The notes under the pieces were generated by a model that worked only from the letters and a program-made list of their open reading frames with translations, had not been told where the DNA came from and made no database searches. A DNA stretch of 62,022 nt. Source: Nitrococcus mobilis. Lineage in GTDB: Bacteria > Pseudomonadota > Gammaproteobacteria > Nitrococcales > Nitrococcaceae. This document shows positions 33,701 through 44,632 of this stretch, in pieces. Numbering within the stretch: the stretch's first letter is position 1; the number at the start of each line of letters is the position of its first letter. Both the position numbers and the translations under genes were made by a program. Location of the stretch: contig JAGFJL010000162.1 of the NCBI GenBank assembly GCA_024102725.1, positions 1-62,022 of the forward strand. Reading direction: 5' to 3'.

Positions 33701-35562
33701 CGGCAGATGTGACCATGATTAGACACAAAGCGGCTAAGCACCCGCGCGCGGGGGAGCGCATGAGCGGCGCGGAAACGGTTATACAAGTACTTGCGGACGA
33801 GGGTGTCGATACCGTATTCGGCTACAGCGGTGGCGCTATCCTGCCCACCTATGATGCGATTTTCCGCTACAACGAACAGCATCGCGGCGCCAATGGCCGG
33901 GAGCCGATGCGCCTGGTGGTGCCTGCCAATGAGCAAGGGGCCGGCTTTATGGCGGCGGGCTATGCGCGGAGTTCCGGTAAGGTGGGTGTCTGTCTGGTGA
34001 CCTCCGGCCCGGGGGCGACCAACACCGTCACGCCCGTGCGCGACTGCATGGCCGACTCCGTTCCAGTGGTTCTGATCACAGGTCAGGTGGCCCGCGCGGC
34101 AATGGGTACCGATGCGTTCCAAGAAGCCCCCATCGTCAATATCATGGGGGCCTGTGCCAAACATGTATTTCTGGTCACACAACCGGAGCGGCTCGAAGAA
34201 ACCCTGCGCACGGCTTTCGAGGTCGCCCGCTCCGGACGCCCGGGACCGGTGGTCGTCGATCTGCCCAAGGACATGCAGAACTGGGTGGGTGAGTTCAAGG
34301 GAGGCGGAGTACTCGGCATCCGCGGTTATCGCCAGCGCATGGAGTCGTTGGCCGCGGCCAAGCCCTCCGAGCGCAAGTGCCGGCAATTCTTCGACATGCT
34401 CAAGCAGTCCAGCCGACCGTTGCTTTATGTAGGCGGGGGGGTGATCAGCGGCAATGCCTCCAAGGATCTGACCGAGTTCGCACACACTTTCAGTATCCCC
34501 GTCGTTACCACCGTGATGGGGCTTGGCGCCATCGATACCCAAGATGATTTGTGCTTGCACATGCTTGGCATGCACGGTACGGCTTATGCCAACTACGCGG
34601 TCGAGGACTGCGATTTCATCATTGCTGTGGGAGCGCGCTTCGATGACCGTGTGGCTGCGAAGGCGGAGCTCTTTGCCCCGTTGGCCGAGCATGTCGCGCA
34701 CATCGATATTGATGCCGCGGAGATCGGTAAGGTCAAAAGGGTTGACTGGGCGCACGTGGGTGAAGCGGGACGCTCGCTGCGCCAGCTCCTCGATTATGGT
34801 CGGGCGATGGGGTTCGCGAAGGATTTCACGCCCTGGATCAAACATGTGCGGGCTCTGCGCAAAAAACATGCTATGGGCTACGACCGGGACAATCCAAAAA
34901 TTCAGCCGCAGCTCGTGATGGAGCTACTGAACCGGCTCAGCGGCGGTAAGGCCATCGTCAGCACCGGCGTGGGTCAGCATCAAATGTGGGCCGCCCAATA
35001 CCTGGATTTCCGAGAGGCGCGGTTATGGCTGACCTCCGGTAGTATGGGGACCATGGGCTTCGGGTTGCCAGCGGCCATCGGCGCGCAGTTCGCTAACCCG
35101 GACCGGCTGGTCATCGATGTGGACGGCGATGGCAGCATTCGGATGAATCTCGGCGAGATGGAAACCGTAACCACCTATGGTCTTCCGGTAAAAATTTTGC
35201 TGCTCAATAATTGCGGGGATGGGATGGTGCGACAATGGCAGCGCCTTTACTTCGAGGATCGCTTCTCGGCTAGCGATAAGTCATTGCATAGAAAAGATTT
35301 TATCAAGGCTGCGGAATCCGACGGCTTCGGCTTCGCGCGCCGCGTGAGTCAGCGCGAGGAGCTCGAACCGGCGCTTGCGGCCTTTATCGAATTTCCTGAA
35401 GCGGCTTTTCTCGAGGTTATGATCGATCCGGAGGCGGGTGTCTACCCAATGGTCGGCCCAGGGATGGGCTATCAGCAGATGGTCACCGGAAGTCATATTC
35501 CAGCCCGGGAGATGACGGTCCGTCCGAGTGCGGTGAAAATCGATCCTACCGAGATGTTCTGA
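33697..35562 (+). CDS. ilvB: acetolactate synthase, large (catalytic) subunit
   Basis: A 621-residue thiamine-diphosphate enzyme making acetolactate or acetohydroxybutyrate from pyruvate for valine, leucine and isoleucine. The catalytic Glu79 lies in PANEQGAGFMA. LVTSGPGATNTVTP and the AFQEAPIV segment are as in AHAS. The ThDP motif spans VDGDGSIRMN and ends LLLNNCGDGMV (usual GDGS...NN). The N-terminal ~20 residues are an extra basic segment. AGGTGG (33689-33694) precedes the ATG at 33697. No ilvH/ilvN small subunit or ilvC follows, which is unusual; the regulatory subunit must be encoded elsewhere or absent. Confidence 0.9.
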   Translation: MTADVTMIRHKAAKHPRAGERMSGAETVIQVLADEGVDTVFGYSGGAILPTYDAIFRYNEQHRGANGREPMRLVVPANEQGAGFMAAGYARSSGKVGVCLVTSGPGATNTVTPVRDCMADSVPVVLITGQVARAAMGTDAFQEAPIVNIMGACAKHVFLVTQPERLEETLRTAFEVARSGRPGPVVVDLPKDMQNWVGEFKGGGVLGIRGYRQRMESLAAAKPSERKCRQFFDMLKQSSRPLLYVGGGVISGNASKDLTEFAHTFSIPVVTTVMGLGAIDTQDDLCLHMLGMHGTAYANYAVEDCDFIIAVGARFDDRVAAKAELFAPLAEHVAHIDIDAAEIGKVKRVDWAHVGEAGRSLRQLLDYGRAMGFAKDFTPWIKHVRALRKKHAMGYDRDNPKIQPQLVMELLNRLSGGKAIVSTGVGQHQMWAAQYLDFREARLWLTSGSMGTMGFGLPAAIGAQFANPDRLVIDVDGDGSIRMNLGEMETVTTYGLPVKILLLNNCGDGMVRQWQRLYFEDRFSASDKSLHRKDFIKAAESDGFGFARRVSQREELEPALAAFIEFPEAAFLEVMIDPEAGVYPMVGPGMGYQQMVTGSHIPAREMTVRPSAVKIDPTEMF

Positions 35563-35755
35563 AGCTCCCCGTTACTTGGTAACCGCGTGCTGCCGGACGA
35601 GCGGGGCGCTCGGGTAGCGTCCGGCCGCCACGGCGGCTAGGAGCGGGCTGCTCGTGGGCGGATCATAGCAGGCGGCAGGCCATGAACAGCCTCTGTTCGG
35701 ATCGCGGTCTCGGGGTCTTGGTAGCGCATAGATTAGCTGACGATGAGTCGAGGGA

Positions 35756-37129
35756 ATGACGAAACGACTGGAATGCTTCAAAGCCTACGATATCCGCGGC
35801 CGGGTACCCCATCAGTTGAATGCGGACATTGCCTACCGGATCGGACGGGCCTACGCGGAGTGGCTCCAGCCACGGGATGTGGTGGTGGGCTATGACGTGC
35901 GCTTGACGAGCCCGCAGATGAGCCAAGCATTGGGGGCCGGGCTGCTGGACGGTGGGGCGAACGTACATGATATTGGCCTGTGTGGGACCGAGGAGGTGTA
36001 CTTCGCCACCGCCCATTTCGGGATGGATGGCGGCATCATGGTTACCGCAAGTCATAATCCCGTCGACTTCAATGGCATGAAGCTGCTGCGCGAACAAGCC
36101 CGCCCCATCAGTGGGGATACCGGCTTGTTCGATGTTCACGATCGGGCGGTGGCCGCGTCTTGGCGTGAGGTGAGCCGGCCGGGTACGAGACGGCCGTTGC
36201 AACATCGACCCGCCTACCTCGAGCATCTGCTCGGCTTCGTGGACCGCGCCGCCTTGAAGCCTCTGCGTATCGTGGTCAATGCCGGCAATGGTGGCGCCGG
36301 GCCGGTCCTGGATGCTCTTGCCGAGCGGTTGCCATTCGAGTTCGTGCGTGTGCACCACGAGCCGGACGGGAGTTTCCCGAATGGAGTGCCGAATCCGTTG
36401 CTATTGGAGAATCGCCGGGAGACCGAGCAGCGGGTGCTCGAAAGTGGGGCTGATTTGGGTATAGCCTGGGACGGGGATTTCGATCGTTGTTTTCTGTTCG
36501 ATGAGCGCGGGCATTTTATCGAGGGTTACTATATCGTAGGCTTGTTGGCGGAGGCTTTTCTGCGCCGCCACCCGGGGGAGAAGATTATCCACGACCCGCG
36601 ACTGATTTGGAACACCATCGACATCGCCAGCGGACTCGGTGGCATTCCAGTGCAAAGCAAAACCGGGCACGCCTTCATCAAAGAGCGCATGCGCCTCGAA
36701 AATGCCATCTACGGCGGTGAGATGAGCGCCCACCACTACTTTCGCGATTTTTCCTATTGCGACAGTGGAATGCTCCCGTGGTTGCTGGTGGCGGAGCGGG
36801 TTTCGCTTAGCGGCAAGCCGCTTTCTGAGCTCGTGAGCGAGCGCCTCGAGCGTTTTCCGGTAAGCGGCGAGATCAATCGGCGGCTCAAGGATCCCGACCG
36901 CGCATTGGCGGGTTTGGAGGCGCATTATCGCAGCATTGCCGAAAGCGTCGATCATATCGACGGGCTGAGCATGACTTTCGAGCGCTGGCGGTTCAATTTG
37001 CGCTCTTCGAATACCGAGCCGATGGTTCGTCTTAATGTGGAGGCGCGTGGGGATCGTGCGCTCATGGAGCACAAAACGGCCGAAATTCTGCATTGGCTGG
37101 AAGCGCATATCGGTCTCGAGGCGGATTAG
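35756..37129 (+). CDS. manB: phosphomannomutase / phosphoglucomutase
   Basis: A 457-residue alpha-D-phosphohexomutase. The start [17 protein letters not shown] is typical of CpsG/AlgC. The phosphoserine loop is [14 protein letters not shown] (Ser99), the Mg2+ loop is [14 protein letters not shown] (about 236), the sugar loop contains [10 protein letters not shown], and the phosphate loop is [14 protein letters not shown]. It converts mannose 6-phosphate to mannose 1-phosphate (or the glucose forms), feeding ManC downstream. A 252-base gap separates it from ugd. No glycosyltransferase is visible nearby, so the end product (capsule, LPS or exopolysaccharide) is open. Confidence 0.92.
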   Translation: MTKRLECFKAYDIRGRVPHQLNADIAYRIGRAYAEWLQPRDVVVGYDVRLTSPQMSQALGAGLLDGGANVHDIGLCGTEEVYFATAHFGMDGGIMVTASHNPVDFNGMKLLREQARPISGDTGLFDVHDRAVAASWREVSRPGTRRPLQHRPAYLEHLLGFVDRAALKPLRIVVNAGNGGAGPVLDALAERLPFEFVRVHHEPDGSFPNGVPNPLLLENRRETEQRVLESGADLGIAWDGDFDRCFLFDERGHFIEGYYIVGLLAEAFLRRHPGEKIIHDPRLIWNTIDIASGLGGIPVQSKTGHAFIKERMRLENAIYGGEMSAHHYFRDFSYCDSGMLPWLLVAERVSLSGKPLSELVSERLERFPVSGEINRRLKDPDRALAGLEAHYRSIAESVDHIDGLSMTFERWRFNLRSSNTEPMVRLNVEARGDRALMEHKTAEILHWLEAHIGLEAD

Positions 37130-37381
37130 CCGCTACGCTGCGATCACTCAGCCGAGCCATCCAATCGCGAAGCGCTTTGTCCAGCGTATAGCATAGAACC
37201 AAGTATCATAGAGAAGCGGGCGGAGCAAACGGGCATGCCAATAGCCGATTGAGCTTCGAGGAGCCGTCGCGGGTGGCTTGTCCGCACCGCGAGTGGCTAT
37301 GTGGTCCGGAAACAACGGCAGTGATGCCACGCCGTGGATCCCTTTGGGGACGTGATGCGGCTCGGCGGCAAAGGAGGCTTA

Positions 37382-38725
37382 ATGCGCATTACCATTTTTG
37401 GAACCGGCTACGTCGGCTTGGTCACGGGCACCTGCCTGGCCGAGGTCGGTAATCACATCGTCTGTGTGGACGTGGACGAGGCCAAGATCGCTTGCCTGCA
37501 ACGCGGCGAGGTGCCGTTCTTCGAGCCGGGGCTGGCCGCGCTGATTCGACGCAACGGGGCCGAGGGGCGGTTGCGTTTCACCACCGAAGCGGCCGAGGGG
37601 GTGGCGCATGGGAGGTTGCAGTTCATCGCCGTGGGCACGCCCCCGGCGGAGGACGGCTCGGCGGATCTGAGCCACGTGTTGGCGGTGGCGCAGAGCATCG
37701 CCGAGCACATGGCCGATCCTAAAGTCGTGGTGAACAAGTCGACCGTGCCCGTCGGTTCGGCGGACCGCGTGCGTGCTTGCATGAGTGCTGTGCTCCAGCG
37801 TCGCGGTACGGACATCGATTTCGATGTGGTCTCCAATCCGGAATTCCTCAAGGAAGGGGCCGCGGTCGATGACTTCATGAAACCCGACCGGGTGATCGTC
37901 GGCACCGGGTGTCAGGCGAGCGCTGAGCTGTTGCGCCAGCTCTATGCACCGTTTAACCGCAACCACGATCGTCTGATCATGATGGACGTGCGCTCCGCCG
38001 AGCTCACCAAGTACGCCGCCAACGCGATGCTGGCGACCAAGATCAGCTTCATGAACGAGCTTGCCAACATCGCCGACCGGGTCGATGCGGATATCGAGCG
38101 GGTGCGTATCGGCATCGGTGCCGATCCTCGCATCGGCTACGATTTCATTTACCCGGGCGCCGGTTACGGTGGTTCCTGTTTTCCCAAGGACGTAAAGGCG
38201 TTGGTTCAAACGGCCTACGATATGGATTACACACCGCAGCTGCTGCAGGCTGTGGAAGATGTCAACGAGCGCCAGCAGGGCTATCTCTATAGCCGTATCC
38301 GAGCGCATTTTGCTGGCGAGCTGAGGGGGCTTACTTTCGCTTTGTGGGGGCTGGCATTCAAGCCCAACACCGAGGATATGCGCGAGGCTCCTAGCCGCCG
38401 GCTTATCGAATCCCTCTGGGCGGCGGGTGCGCGCGTGCGCGCTTTCGACCCCAAGGCGGCGAGTGAGGCGCGGCGGATCTATGGGGAGCGCTCGGATCTG
38501 GTGCTTTGCTCCAAATTGGAGGACGCGTTGGACGGGGCGGATGCCTTGGTCATCGTCACCGAATGGAATGTCTTCCGCAGCCCCGATTTCGAGAGTATGC
38601 GTACCCGGCTGAAACGGCCAGTGATCTTCGACGGTCGCAACCTCTATGAGCCCCGGGCGGTGGCCGCGCTGGGTTTTACCTACTATGCAGTGGGGCGGCC
38701 GCTTGGTTCTTCGGCGAGCGCTTAG
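37382..38725 (+). CDS. ugd: UDP-glucose 6-dehydrogenase
   Basis: A 447-residue enzyme oxidising UDP-glucose to UDP-glucuronate with two NAD+. The N-terminal Rossmann motif is [32 protein letters not shown] and [15 protein letters not shown] match the family. The catalytic Cys is about 266, in [12 protein letters not shown], and [24 protein letters not shown] sequence opens the C-terminal domain. AGGAGG (37372-37377) supports the ATG at 37382. It lies between manB and manC on the same strand, the group supplying nucleotide sugars for surface polysaccharides. Confidence 0.95.
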   Translation: MRITIFGTGYVGLVTGTCLAEVGNHIVCVDVDEAKIACLQRGEVPFFEPGLAALIRRNGAEGRLRFTTEAAEGVAHGRLQFIAVGTPPAEDGSADLSHVLAVAQSIAEHMADPKVVVNKSTVPVGSADRVRACMSAVLQRRGTDIDFDVVSNPEFLKEGAAVDDFMKPDRVIVGTGCQASAELLRQLYAPFNRNHDRLIMMDVRSAELTKYAANAMLATKISFMNELANIADRVDADIERVRIGIGADPRIGYDFIYPGAGYGGSCFPKDVKALVQTAYDMDYTPQLLQAVEDVNERQQGYLYSRIRAHFAGELRGLTFALWGLAFKPNTEDMREAPSRRLIESLWAAGARVRAFDPKAASEARRIYGERSDLVLCSKLEDALDGADALVIVTEWNVFRSPDFESMRTRLKRPVIFDGRNLYEPRAVAALGFTYYAVGRPLGSSASA

Positions 38726-38782
38726 CTGGGCAGATCGGATCTCGGGACCGAGCCGTGGCGTGGCAGACGGCGGTGGGAGTGA

Positions 38783-40237
38783 ATGGTGAATATGGAATCG
38801 GTAACCGAGTCGCAGGCCGCATGCGTGATCCCAGTGATTCTCTCCGGCGGGGTCGGCTCGCGACTGTGGCCGCTCTCCCGCGAGCTCTATCCCAAGCAGT
38901 TCATCGATCTGACCGCCTGCGGTCGCACGTTGTTGCAGGCGACGGTGGAACGTTTGGCGGGCGGCGAGTTTACGGCGCCGATCATCGTGTGCAATCACGA
39001 GCATCGTTTTTTGGTCGCCGAGCAGTTGCGTGCCAATGCGCTGGATGTCTCGGATATTCTGCTCGAGCCCGTCGGTCGCAACACGGCGCCGGCGGTGGCG
39101 GTGGCGGCGCTGCGTGCCATTCAATGCAACCCGCAGGCGGTGCTTGTGGTATTGCCGGCGGATCACCTCATCCGTGACACGCAGGCCTTTCGCGAGGCCG
39201 TGGCGCTTGGCGTGACCTCGGCCGCGAACAATTACCTGGTCACTTTTGGCATTAGGCCTACCGCCGCCGAGACGGGATTCGGCTATATACAGGCGGGTGA
39301 GCCGCTCTCGGAGAACAGTGAAGCGAGGCGCGTGCGTCGCTTCGTCGAGAAGCCTGATCAGAGCACGGCGCAATCCTACCTCGCCGCGGGCAGCCACTTC
39401 TGGAACAGCGGCATATTCGTTTTTCGTGCCGCGCAGTATCTGGAGGAGCTGGCGCGGTTTGCTCCGGATATTCTCGAAGCTTGTGAAGCGGCGCTGGATA
39501 GCGCCCACGAGGACCTGGATTTCCTGCGCCTCGACGCAGAGGCGTTCGAGCGCTGCCGAGCGGATTCCATCGATTATGCCGTGATGGAGCATACGGCAGA
39601 GGCCGTCGTCATTCCGTTCGCCGGGGGGTGGAGCGATCTCGGCTCTTGGGGCGCGTTGTTGGCCGAAACCGAATGCGATCAGTCGGGTAATGCGGCGATC
39701 GGCGATGTGATGCTGCACGATAGTCAGAACTGTTATGTCCGTGCGGATGGCCGCTTGGTGGCGCTGGTCGGTGTGCGCGATCACATCGTGGTGGAGACTT
39801 CGGATGCGGTGTTGGTGGCGGCCCGCGGGGCAGTTCAGTCGGTGAAGGGTTTGGTGGAGATCCTGCGCCGCCAGCAACGCCCGGAGCTCGCTAGCCACCG
39901 GCGCGTGCATCGTCCTTGGGGCTCTTACGAGGGCATTGCCAGCGCGGAGCGTTTTCAGGTCAAACGGATCATCGTCAACCCTGGTAAGAGCCTTTCCCTG
40001 CAAATGCACCACCATCGTGCCGAACATTGGGTGATCGTTCGCGGCACTGGGCGGGTGATCCGTGGCGAGGACAGCTACCTTATTAGCGAGGATCAGTCGA
40101 CTTATATTCCGCTCGGCACCGTCCATCGTCTGGAAAATTCCGGAGTGATTCCTTTGGAGCTGGTGGAAGTCCAAACCGGCAGCTATCTTGGTGAAGACGA
40201 TATCGTGCGTTATGAGGACAAGTACGGTCGTTGTTGA
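38783..40237 (+). CDS. manC: mannose-1-phosphate guanylyltransferase / mannose-6-phosphate isomerase
   Basis: A 484-residue bifunctional enzyme (AlgA/ManC/CpsB type). The N-terminal GT-A pyrophosphorylase has PVILSGGVGSRLWPLSRELY, ADHLIRD and RFVEKPD. The C-terminal cupin isomerase has RPWGSYEGI, VNPGKSLSLQMHHHRAEHW, and EDQSTYIPLGTVHRLEN. It makes GDP-mannose from mannose 1-phosphate, using the product of manB two genes upstream. Normal length. Confidence 0.95.
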   Translation: MVNMESVTESQAACVIPVILSGGVGSRLWPLSRELYPKQFIDLTACGRTLLQATVERLAGGEFTAPIIVCNHEHRFLVAEQLRANALDVSDILLEPVGRNTAPAVAVAALRAIQCNPQAVLVVLPADHLIRDTQAFREAVALGVTSAANNYLVTFGIRPTAAETGFGYIQAGEPLSENSEARRVRRFVEKPDQSTAQSYLAAGSHFWNSGIFVFRAAQYLEELARFAPDILEACEAALDSAHEDLDFLRLDAEAFERCRADSIDYAVMEHTAEAVVIPFAGGWSDLGSWGALLAETECDQSGNAAIGDVMLHDSQNCYVRADGRLVALVGVRDHIVVETSDAVLVAARGAVQSVKGLVEILRRQQRPELASHRRVHRPWGSYEGIASAERFQVKRIIVNPGKSLSLQMHHHRAEHWVIVRGTGRVIRGEDSYLISEDQSTYIPLGTVHRLENSGVIPLELVEVQTGSYLGEDDIVRYEDKYGRC

Positions 40238-40342
40238 ATACCATGCCGCTTCTACCCGAGGCGAGGAACGATCGGGATTGCCGCAGCCCAACCGGCGGCG
40301 TTATCCTCAAGCAGTGGCAATGTGAGGTGTCAGTTCGATTCA

Positions 40343-41713
40343 ATGAGTCGTAAGCTTTACGTCCATACGCACGGCTGTCAGATGAACGAGTACGATTCTA
40401 CCAAGATGGTGGATGTGCTCGGTGCTGAGCGGGGGTTTGAACGCGTGTATTCTCCGCTGGATGCCGATCTCGTTTTACTCAATACTTGCTCGATCCGTGC
40501 AAAAGCCCAAGAAAAAGTCTTCTCCGAGCTGGGACGTTGGCGGCCGTTGAAGGAGCAGAACCCGGAGTTGGTGATCGGAGTCGGTGGCTGCGTCGCCAGT
40601 CAGGAGGGGGCGGCCATAATCGATCGCGCGCCGTTCGTCGATCTTGTCTTTGGTCCGCAAACGTTGCATAGGCTGCCCGAGATGTACGATCGGGTGCTCA
40701 GCACCCGGGCGCCCGTGATCGATATCAGTTTCCCGGAGATCGAAAAATTCGACCGTTTGCCCGAGCCGAGGGCGGTTGGGCCAACGGCGTATGTCTCTGT
40801 CATGGAGGGCTGCAGTAAATACTGCACTTTCTGCGTCGTCCCCTACACTCGCGGCGAAGAGGTCAGCCGACCCTTCGAGGATGTGTTGGCCGAAGTCGCG
40901 CAGCTGGCCGAGCAAGGTGTGCGCGAAGTGACGCTTCTGGGCCAGAACGTCAACGGCTACGTGGGTACGATGGATGACGGTACGGTGGCCGACCTCGCGT
41001 TGCTGATCCACTTCATAGCGGCGGTGGACGGTATCGATCGCATTCGCTTCACCACCTCGCATCCGTTGAACTTCAATGCGGCGCTCATCGAGGCCTATGC
41101 CGAGGTGCCACAGCTGGTGAGCCATCTGCATCTGCCGGTGCAGAGCGGGTCTGACAAGGTTCTTCGGCTCATGAAGCGGAATCATACCCGGGACTATTAC
41201 CTCGGTATCATCGAGCGGCTCAAGGCGGCGCGCCCCGATCTCGTCGTCTCTTCGGATTTCATCATCGGCTTTCCCGGCGAACTCGATCGGGACTTCGAGG
41301 ACACCCTGACACTGGTCGAGCAGGTCGGTTTCGATCAGTCGTTTAGCTTCATCTATAGCCGACGGCCTGGTACGCCGGCGGCGCAGCTGCCCGATGCCAC
41401 TCCGTTGGCGGTGAAAAAACAGCGGCTTTACCGACTCCAGGAGATCTTGAACCGCAACGCGCAGCACGTCAGTCAGTCCATGGTCGGCACCACTCAGACG
41501 ATTTTGGTGGATGGCCTCTCCAAAAAGGCCGCTAGCGAGGTGACGGGGCGCACCGAGAACAACCGGGTTGTCAATTTTCCCGGTGAGCGCCGCTTGATCG
41601 GACGGTTCGTGCGGGTCGAGATCACCCAGGCGTTGACGCATTCACTGCGCGGTAGACTGATCAGCGTGGATGAACGACTCGAACCCGATGGCGGGCCGGC
41701 CGCCAACGTTTAA
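40343..41713 (+). CDS. miaB: tRNA-2-methylthio-N6-isopentenyladenosine37 synthase
   Basis: A 456-residue radical-SAM methylthiotransferase. The N-terminal UPF0004 domain carries [21 protein letters not shown] and [10 protein letters not shown] (three Cys of the auxiliary cluster). The radical-SAM cluster is [15 protein letters not shown] (about 157-164). The C-terminal TRAM domain starts near 380. It thiomethylates i6A37 of tRNAs reading UNN codons. First gene of the conserved miaB-ybeZ-ybeY-corC-lnt block. Its end overlaps ybeZ by 44 bases if the ATG at 41670 is used. Confidence 0.96.
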   Translation: MSRKLYVHTHGCQMNEYDSTKMVDVLGAERGFERVYSPLDADLVLLNTCSIRAKAQEKVFSELGRWRPLKEQNPELVIGVGGCVASQEGAAIIDRAPFVDLVFGPQTLHRLPEMYDRVLSTRAPVIDISFPEIEKFDRLPEPRAVGPTAYVSVMEGCSKYCTFCVVPYTRGEEVSRPFEDVLAEVAQLAEQGVREVTLLGQNVNGYVGTMDDGTVADLALLIHFIAAVDGIDRIRFTTSHPLNFNAALIEAYAEVPQLVSHLHLPVQSGSDKVLRLMKRNHTRDYYLGIIERLKAARPDLVVSSDFIIGFPGELDRDFEDTLTLVEQVGFDQSFSFIYSRRPGTPAAQLPDATPLAVKKQRLYRLQEILNRNAQHVSQSMVGTTQTILVDGLSKKAASEVTGRTENNRVVNFPGERRLIGRFVRVEITQALTHSLRGRLISVDERLEPDGGPAANV

Positions 41714-42761
41714 GGCTTTATCTGAGCAGGTCCCTGCAGCCTTGTCCCAATCACCGGAAGCCATCGTTTTCACCCTCGAACCGCTGGATAATGATCGTTT
41801 GGCGAACCTCTGTGGCCAGTTTGACGAGCACCTGCGGCAAGTGGAGCGGCGCCTCGGTGTCGAGATCAAAAACCGTGGGCATCGCTTTCGGATCATCGGT
41901 GAAGATCAATCGGCCTTGGCCGCCAGTCACGTGCTCCAAGAGTTGTATCGTCTATCGGGCGATGAAACCATCAGCGCGGAGAACGTACACTTGTACTTGC
42001 AAAGCTCGGATGTTGAGGCCCGAGCGCTTCGGTCAAGACTTCCGCAGGAGAGTGCCGAGGAGATCGTCATCTCAACCCGCAAGGGTCAGATCCGAGGTCG
42101 AGGCCCCAACCAACGCGCCTATTTGCGCAATATCGTGACCCACGATCTGAGCTTCGGTATCGGTCCGGCCGGCACCGGGAAGACCTATCTAGCGGTAGCC
42201 AGCGCCGTGGACGCCCTAGAGCATAACCTCGTCACCCGTTTGATTCTGGTCCGGCCGGCCGTGGAGGCCGGCGAGCGTCTGGGTTTTCTCCCCGGCGATC
42301 TGGCCCAGAAAGTCGACCCGTATCTGCGGCCGCTCTATGATGCATTGTTCGAGATGCTGGGGCTTGAACGTGTGAGCAAGTTGATCGAGCGCAATGTCAT
42401 CGAGGTGGCACCGCTTGCTTATATGCGCGGTCGGACGTTGAACAATGCCTTTATAATTCTCGATGAGGCGCAGAACACCACCGTCGAGCAGATGAAGATG
42501 TTTCTTACCCGCATTGGGTTTGGGTCGGCGGCGGTGGTCACTGGCGATATCACCCAGGTGGATCTACCACCGGGCAAGCTATCCGGGCTGCGGGATGCCA
42601 TCGAGGTGTTATGGAATGTGGACGGCGTGAGCTTTACTTTTTTCAATTCCGCAGATGTCGTTCGCCACAGGCTTGTGCAGCGCATCGTGCAAGCATACGA
42701 CAGCAGGGGCCGGCGGGATGCGGACAGCGAGGAGAGCCTGGAGGCCGATGGCAGAAGTTGA
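41670..42761 (+). CDS. ybeZ: PhoH-like ATPase YbeZ
   Basis: A 363-residue P-loop protein of the PhoH family. An N-terminal KH-like region (about 30-115) is followed by Walker [13 protein letters not shown] (165-176) and Walker [13 protein letters not shown] (about 263). [20 protein letters not shown] and [11 protein letters not shown] are diagnostic. The ATG at 41688 is an alternative start with a shorter overlap of miaB. Partner of the RNase-like YbeY encoded next, in RNA metabolism and heat stress. Confidence 0.93.
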   Translation: MNDSNPMAGRPPTFKALSEQVPAALSQSPEAIVFTLEPLDNDRLANLCGQFDEHLRQVERRLGVEIKNRGHRFRIIGEDQSALAASHVLQELYRLSGDETISAENVHLYLQSSDVEARALRSRLPQESAEEIVISTRKGQIRGRGPNQRAYLRNIVTHDLSFGIGPAGTGKTYLAVASAVDALEHNLVTRLILVRPAVEAGERLGFLPGDLAQKVDPYLRPLYDALFEMLGLERVSKLIERNVIEVAPLAYMRGRTLNNAFIILDEAQNTTVEQMKMFLTRIGFGSAAVVTGDITQVDLPPGKLSGLRDAIEVLWNVDGVSFTFFNSADVVRHRLVQRIVQAYDSRGRRDADSEESLEADGRS

Positions 42762-42850
42762 GGTCAGCGGAGGATTTTTTAGTCGCGTGAATTCGATGAC
42801 GCAGCCATGCATGAGCTCGAATCCCCGCGGCTACTTTAGGCTTGATTAGA

Positions 42851-43315
42851 ATGCTTGAAATCGATGTTCAGCTGGCTTCCTGTAACCCCGATGTGCCGGA
42901 GTTCGAGCAGTTCGAATGCTGGGTCGCCGCCGCGCTTGCGGGGGCTCGTGATGCAGCAGAAATCGCCATTCGAGTGGTGGATGAGGAGGAGGGTAGAGAG
43001 CTCAACGCAATCTATCGGGGGCACGACTATGCCACCAACGTCTTGGCGTTTCCGGCGGAGTTGCCCGAGGGGGTGGAGTCGACTCTCCTCGGGGATTTGG
43101 TCATCTGCGCTCCCCTAGTTGTTCGGGAAGCCGCCGAGCAAGATAAGCGCCTGGCGGCGCATTGGGCTCATTTAGTGGTCCACGGTGTATTGCATTTGCT
43201 TGGCTATGATCATGAAGAAGAGGCTGCGGCGGCGGTGATGGAATCACAGGAGCGGATGGTGCTTGCGAGGTTAGGCTATCCGGATCCTTATCCGGACGGT
43301 GTGGCGCTGGGCTGA
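42851..43315 (+). CDS. ybeY: endoribonuclease / rRNA maturation factor YbeY
   Basis: 154 residues. The zinc-binding signature H-x3-H-x5-H appears as [11 protein letters not shown] (His111, His115, His121), with [12 protein letters not shown] in the conserved core. It acts in 16S rRNA 3' processing and ribosome quality control. The ATG at 42851 (MLEIDVQ) is preferred over TTG 42842. It follows ybeZ after 89 bases, as in most bacteria. Confidence 0.94.
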   Translation: MLEIDVQLASCNPDVPEFEQFECWVAAALAGARDAAEIAIRVVDEEEGRELNAIYRGHDYATNVLAFPAELPEGVESTLLGDLVICAPLVVREAAEQDKRLAAHWAHLVVHGVLHLLGYDHEEEAAAAVMESQERMVLARLGYPDPYPDGVALG

Positions 43316-43430
43316 TCCGTTAATCCTTTGACCTGTCGAGCCGCTTGCGGGCCGTGCAGCGTCAATCAATTAACGAATCAGCCGCTATCGCCGAGCGGAC
43401 CGATTTCCGTGGCAACCGACCGTAATACCC

Positions 43431-44315
43431 ATGAACGAGGATCAATCTGACAGTAGCAGCCATACCGACAGCAACCATAAGTCATGGCTGGAGCGCTTGG
43501 GGCAGGCTTTGGCCGGTGCGCCGAAGGATCGGGAAGAGCTCACGGAATTACTCAGGCTCTCCCGTGAGCGCGGCATTCTGGATCAGAACCGGCTGTCCAT
43601 GATCGAGGGAGTGCTCCGCGTCTCCGAGTTGCAAGCGCGGGATATCATGGTCGCACGTTCGCAGGTTGCCGTGCTGCAGCGCTCGTGTCGCATTTGGGAT
43701 CTGCTTCCCACTATAACCGAAAGCGGGCACTCCCGCTTTCCGGTAACCGGAGAGAGCCGTGACGATGTCATCGGAATTCTGATCGCCAAGGATCTGTTGC
43801 CGTATCTGGCTCGGGAGGGCGAGCTCGAGTTCAACATTCGAGAGTTACTGCGGCCGGCTTTGTTCATTCCGGAGAGCAAGCGCCTCGATGCGTTACTTAA
43901 GCTCTTTCAGGAGAGCCGCAATCATATGGCAATCGTAGTCGACGAATACGGAGGGCTTGCGGGCATCGTTACCATTGAGGATGTGATCGAGCAGATCGTT
44001 GGTGATATCGACGATGAGCACGATCTCAACGACGAGAGCTACATTCTCAACCACCAAGAGGATGGTCGCACCGTAGTCAAGGCGTTGGCACCCATTGCGG
44101 AGTTCAACGACCATTTCAATACGGATTTCAGTGATGAGGAGTTCGACACCATCGGCGGTTTGGTGGCCAATCGATTTGGCCATGTGCCGCGCCGTGGGGA
44201 GTCGACCGATATCGGGCGGCTGCACTTCGAGGTGGTCAGTGCCGATAGCCGGCGTATTCAGTTGCTTGCGGTCCGACCGCTCGAGGCCACGGGAAACACC
44301 CGGCCAGCCCATTGA
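43431..44315 (+). CDS. corC: CorC/YbeX, CBS-domain Mg2+/Co2+ homeostasis protein
   Basis: A 294-residue cytoplasmic protein without the DUF21 membrane domain. The N-terminal linker includes [18 protein letters not shown]. The CBS pair (about 60-190) has [18 protein letters not shown] and [22 protein letters not shown]-terminal CorC_HlyC domain follows (about 200-285). It is linked to Mg2+/Co2+ efflux and, through its place before lnt, to envelope biogenesis. Paralogue of corB at 24138-25424. Confidence 0.94.
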   Translation: MNEDQSDSSSHTDSNHKSWLERLGQALAGAPKDREELTELLRLSRERGILDQNRLSMIEGVLRVSELQARDIMVARSQVAVLQRSCRIWDLLPTITESGHSRFPVTGESRDDVIGILIAKDLLPYLAREGELEFNIRELLRPALFIPESKRLDALLKLFQESRNHMAIVVDEYGGLAGIVTIEDVIEQIVGDIDDEHDLNDESYILNHQEDGRTVVKALAPIAEFNDHFNTDFSDEEFDTIGGLVANRFGHVPRRGESTDIGRLHFEVVSADSRRIQLLAVRPLEATGNTRPAH

Positions 44316-44632
44316 GATGCAAAGCAAGCGCGTGTAGAGGGACCGCCCCGCCTATGGCCGATCAGCTCGGTGCGAGGCGATGGGGCGGTGGCGTTAAAAT
44401 ACAACGCTACTAACGCTACTGTAGAGCCGCATCGGGTCGGATCGGGCCAACGGGAGGGTACGCAATGGCCATGATCGATACCGATGCGGTGGGGCGGGTG
44501 CTTGTCCGAGTGGCGCACCGACTCATCCGGCGACCTTATCATTCAGCGCTTTCTCCATGCCGCGCGGCCGCGAGGTTGGCGCTTCCATGAGTGCTTATGC
44601 CAACGCGTGACTGAAAAAAAGGGCCGCAAAAG
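44316..44632. other. corC-lnt intergenic region
   Basis: 317 bases in an otherwise tight cluster. A large imperfect hairpin with arms ACCGCCCCGCC / GGCGATGGGGCGGT lies around 44341-44392, without a T-run. An ACGCTACT direct repeat follows at about 44403-44419. A 40-codon ORF at 44465 begins MAMIDTDAVGRVLVRVAHRL, faintly like the start of PyrR, but then ends. I do not call it. Confidence 0.4.

Noticed and set aside
37379..40291. 970-codon open frame on the minus strand across ugd and manC
   Set aside because: It is the exact antisense of two intact, highly conserved genes. Its sequence is His/Arg/Gln-rich without domains, as expected for the complement of GC-rich coding DNA.
44465..44590. Short ORF starting MAMIDTDAVGRVLVRVAHRL, faintly PyrR-like
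   Set aside because: Only about 20 residues resemble the family and it then ends; the similarity may be chance.
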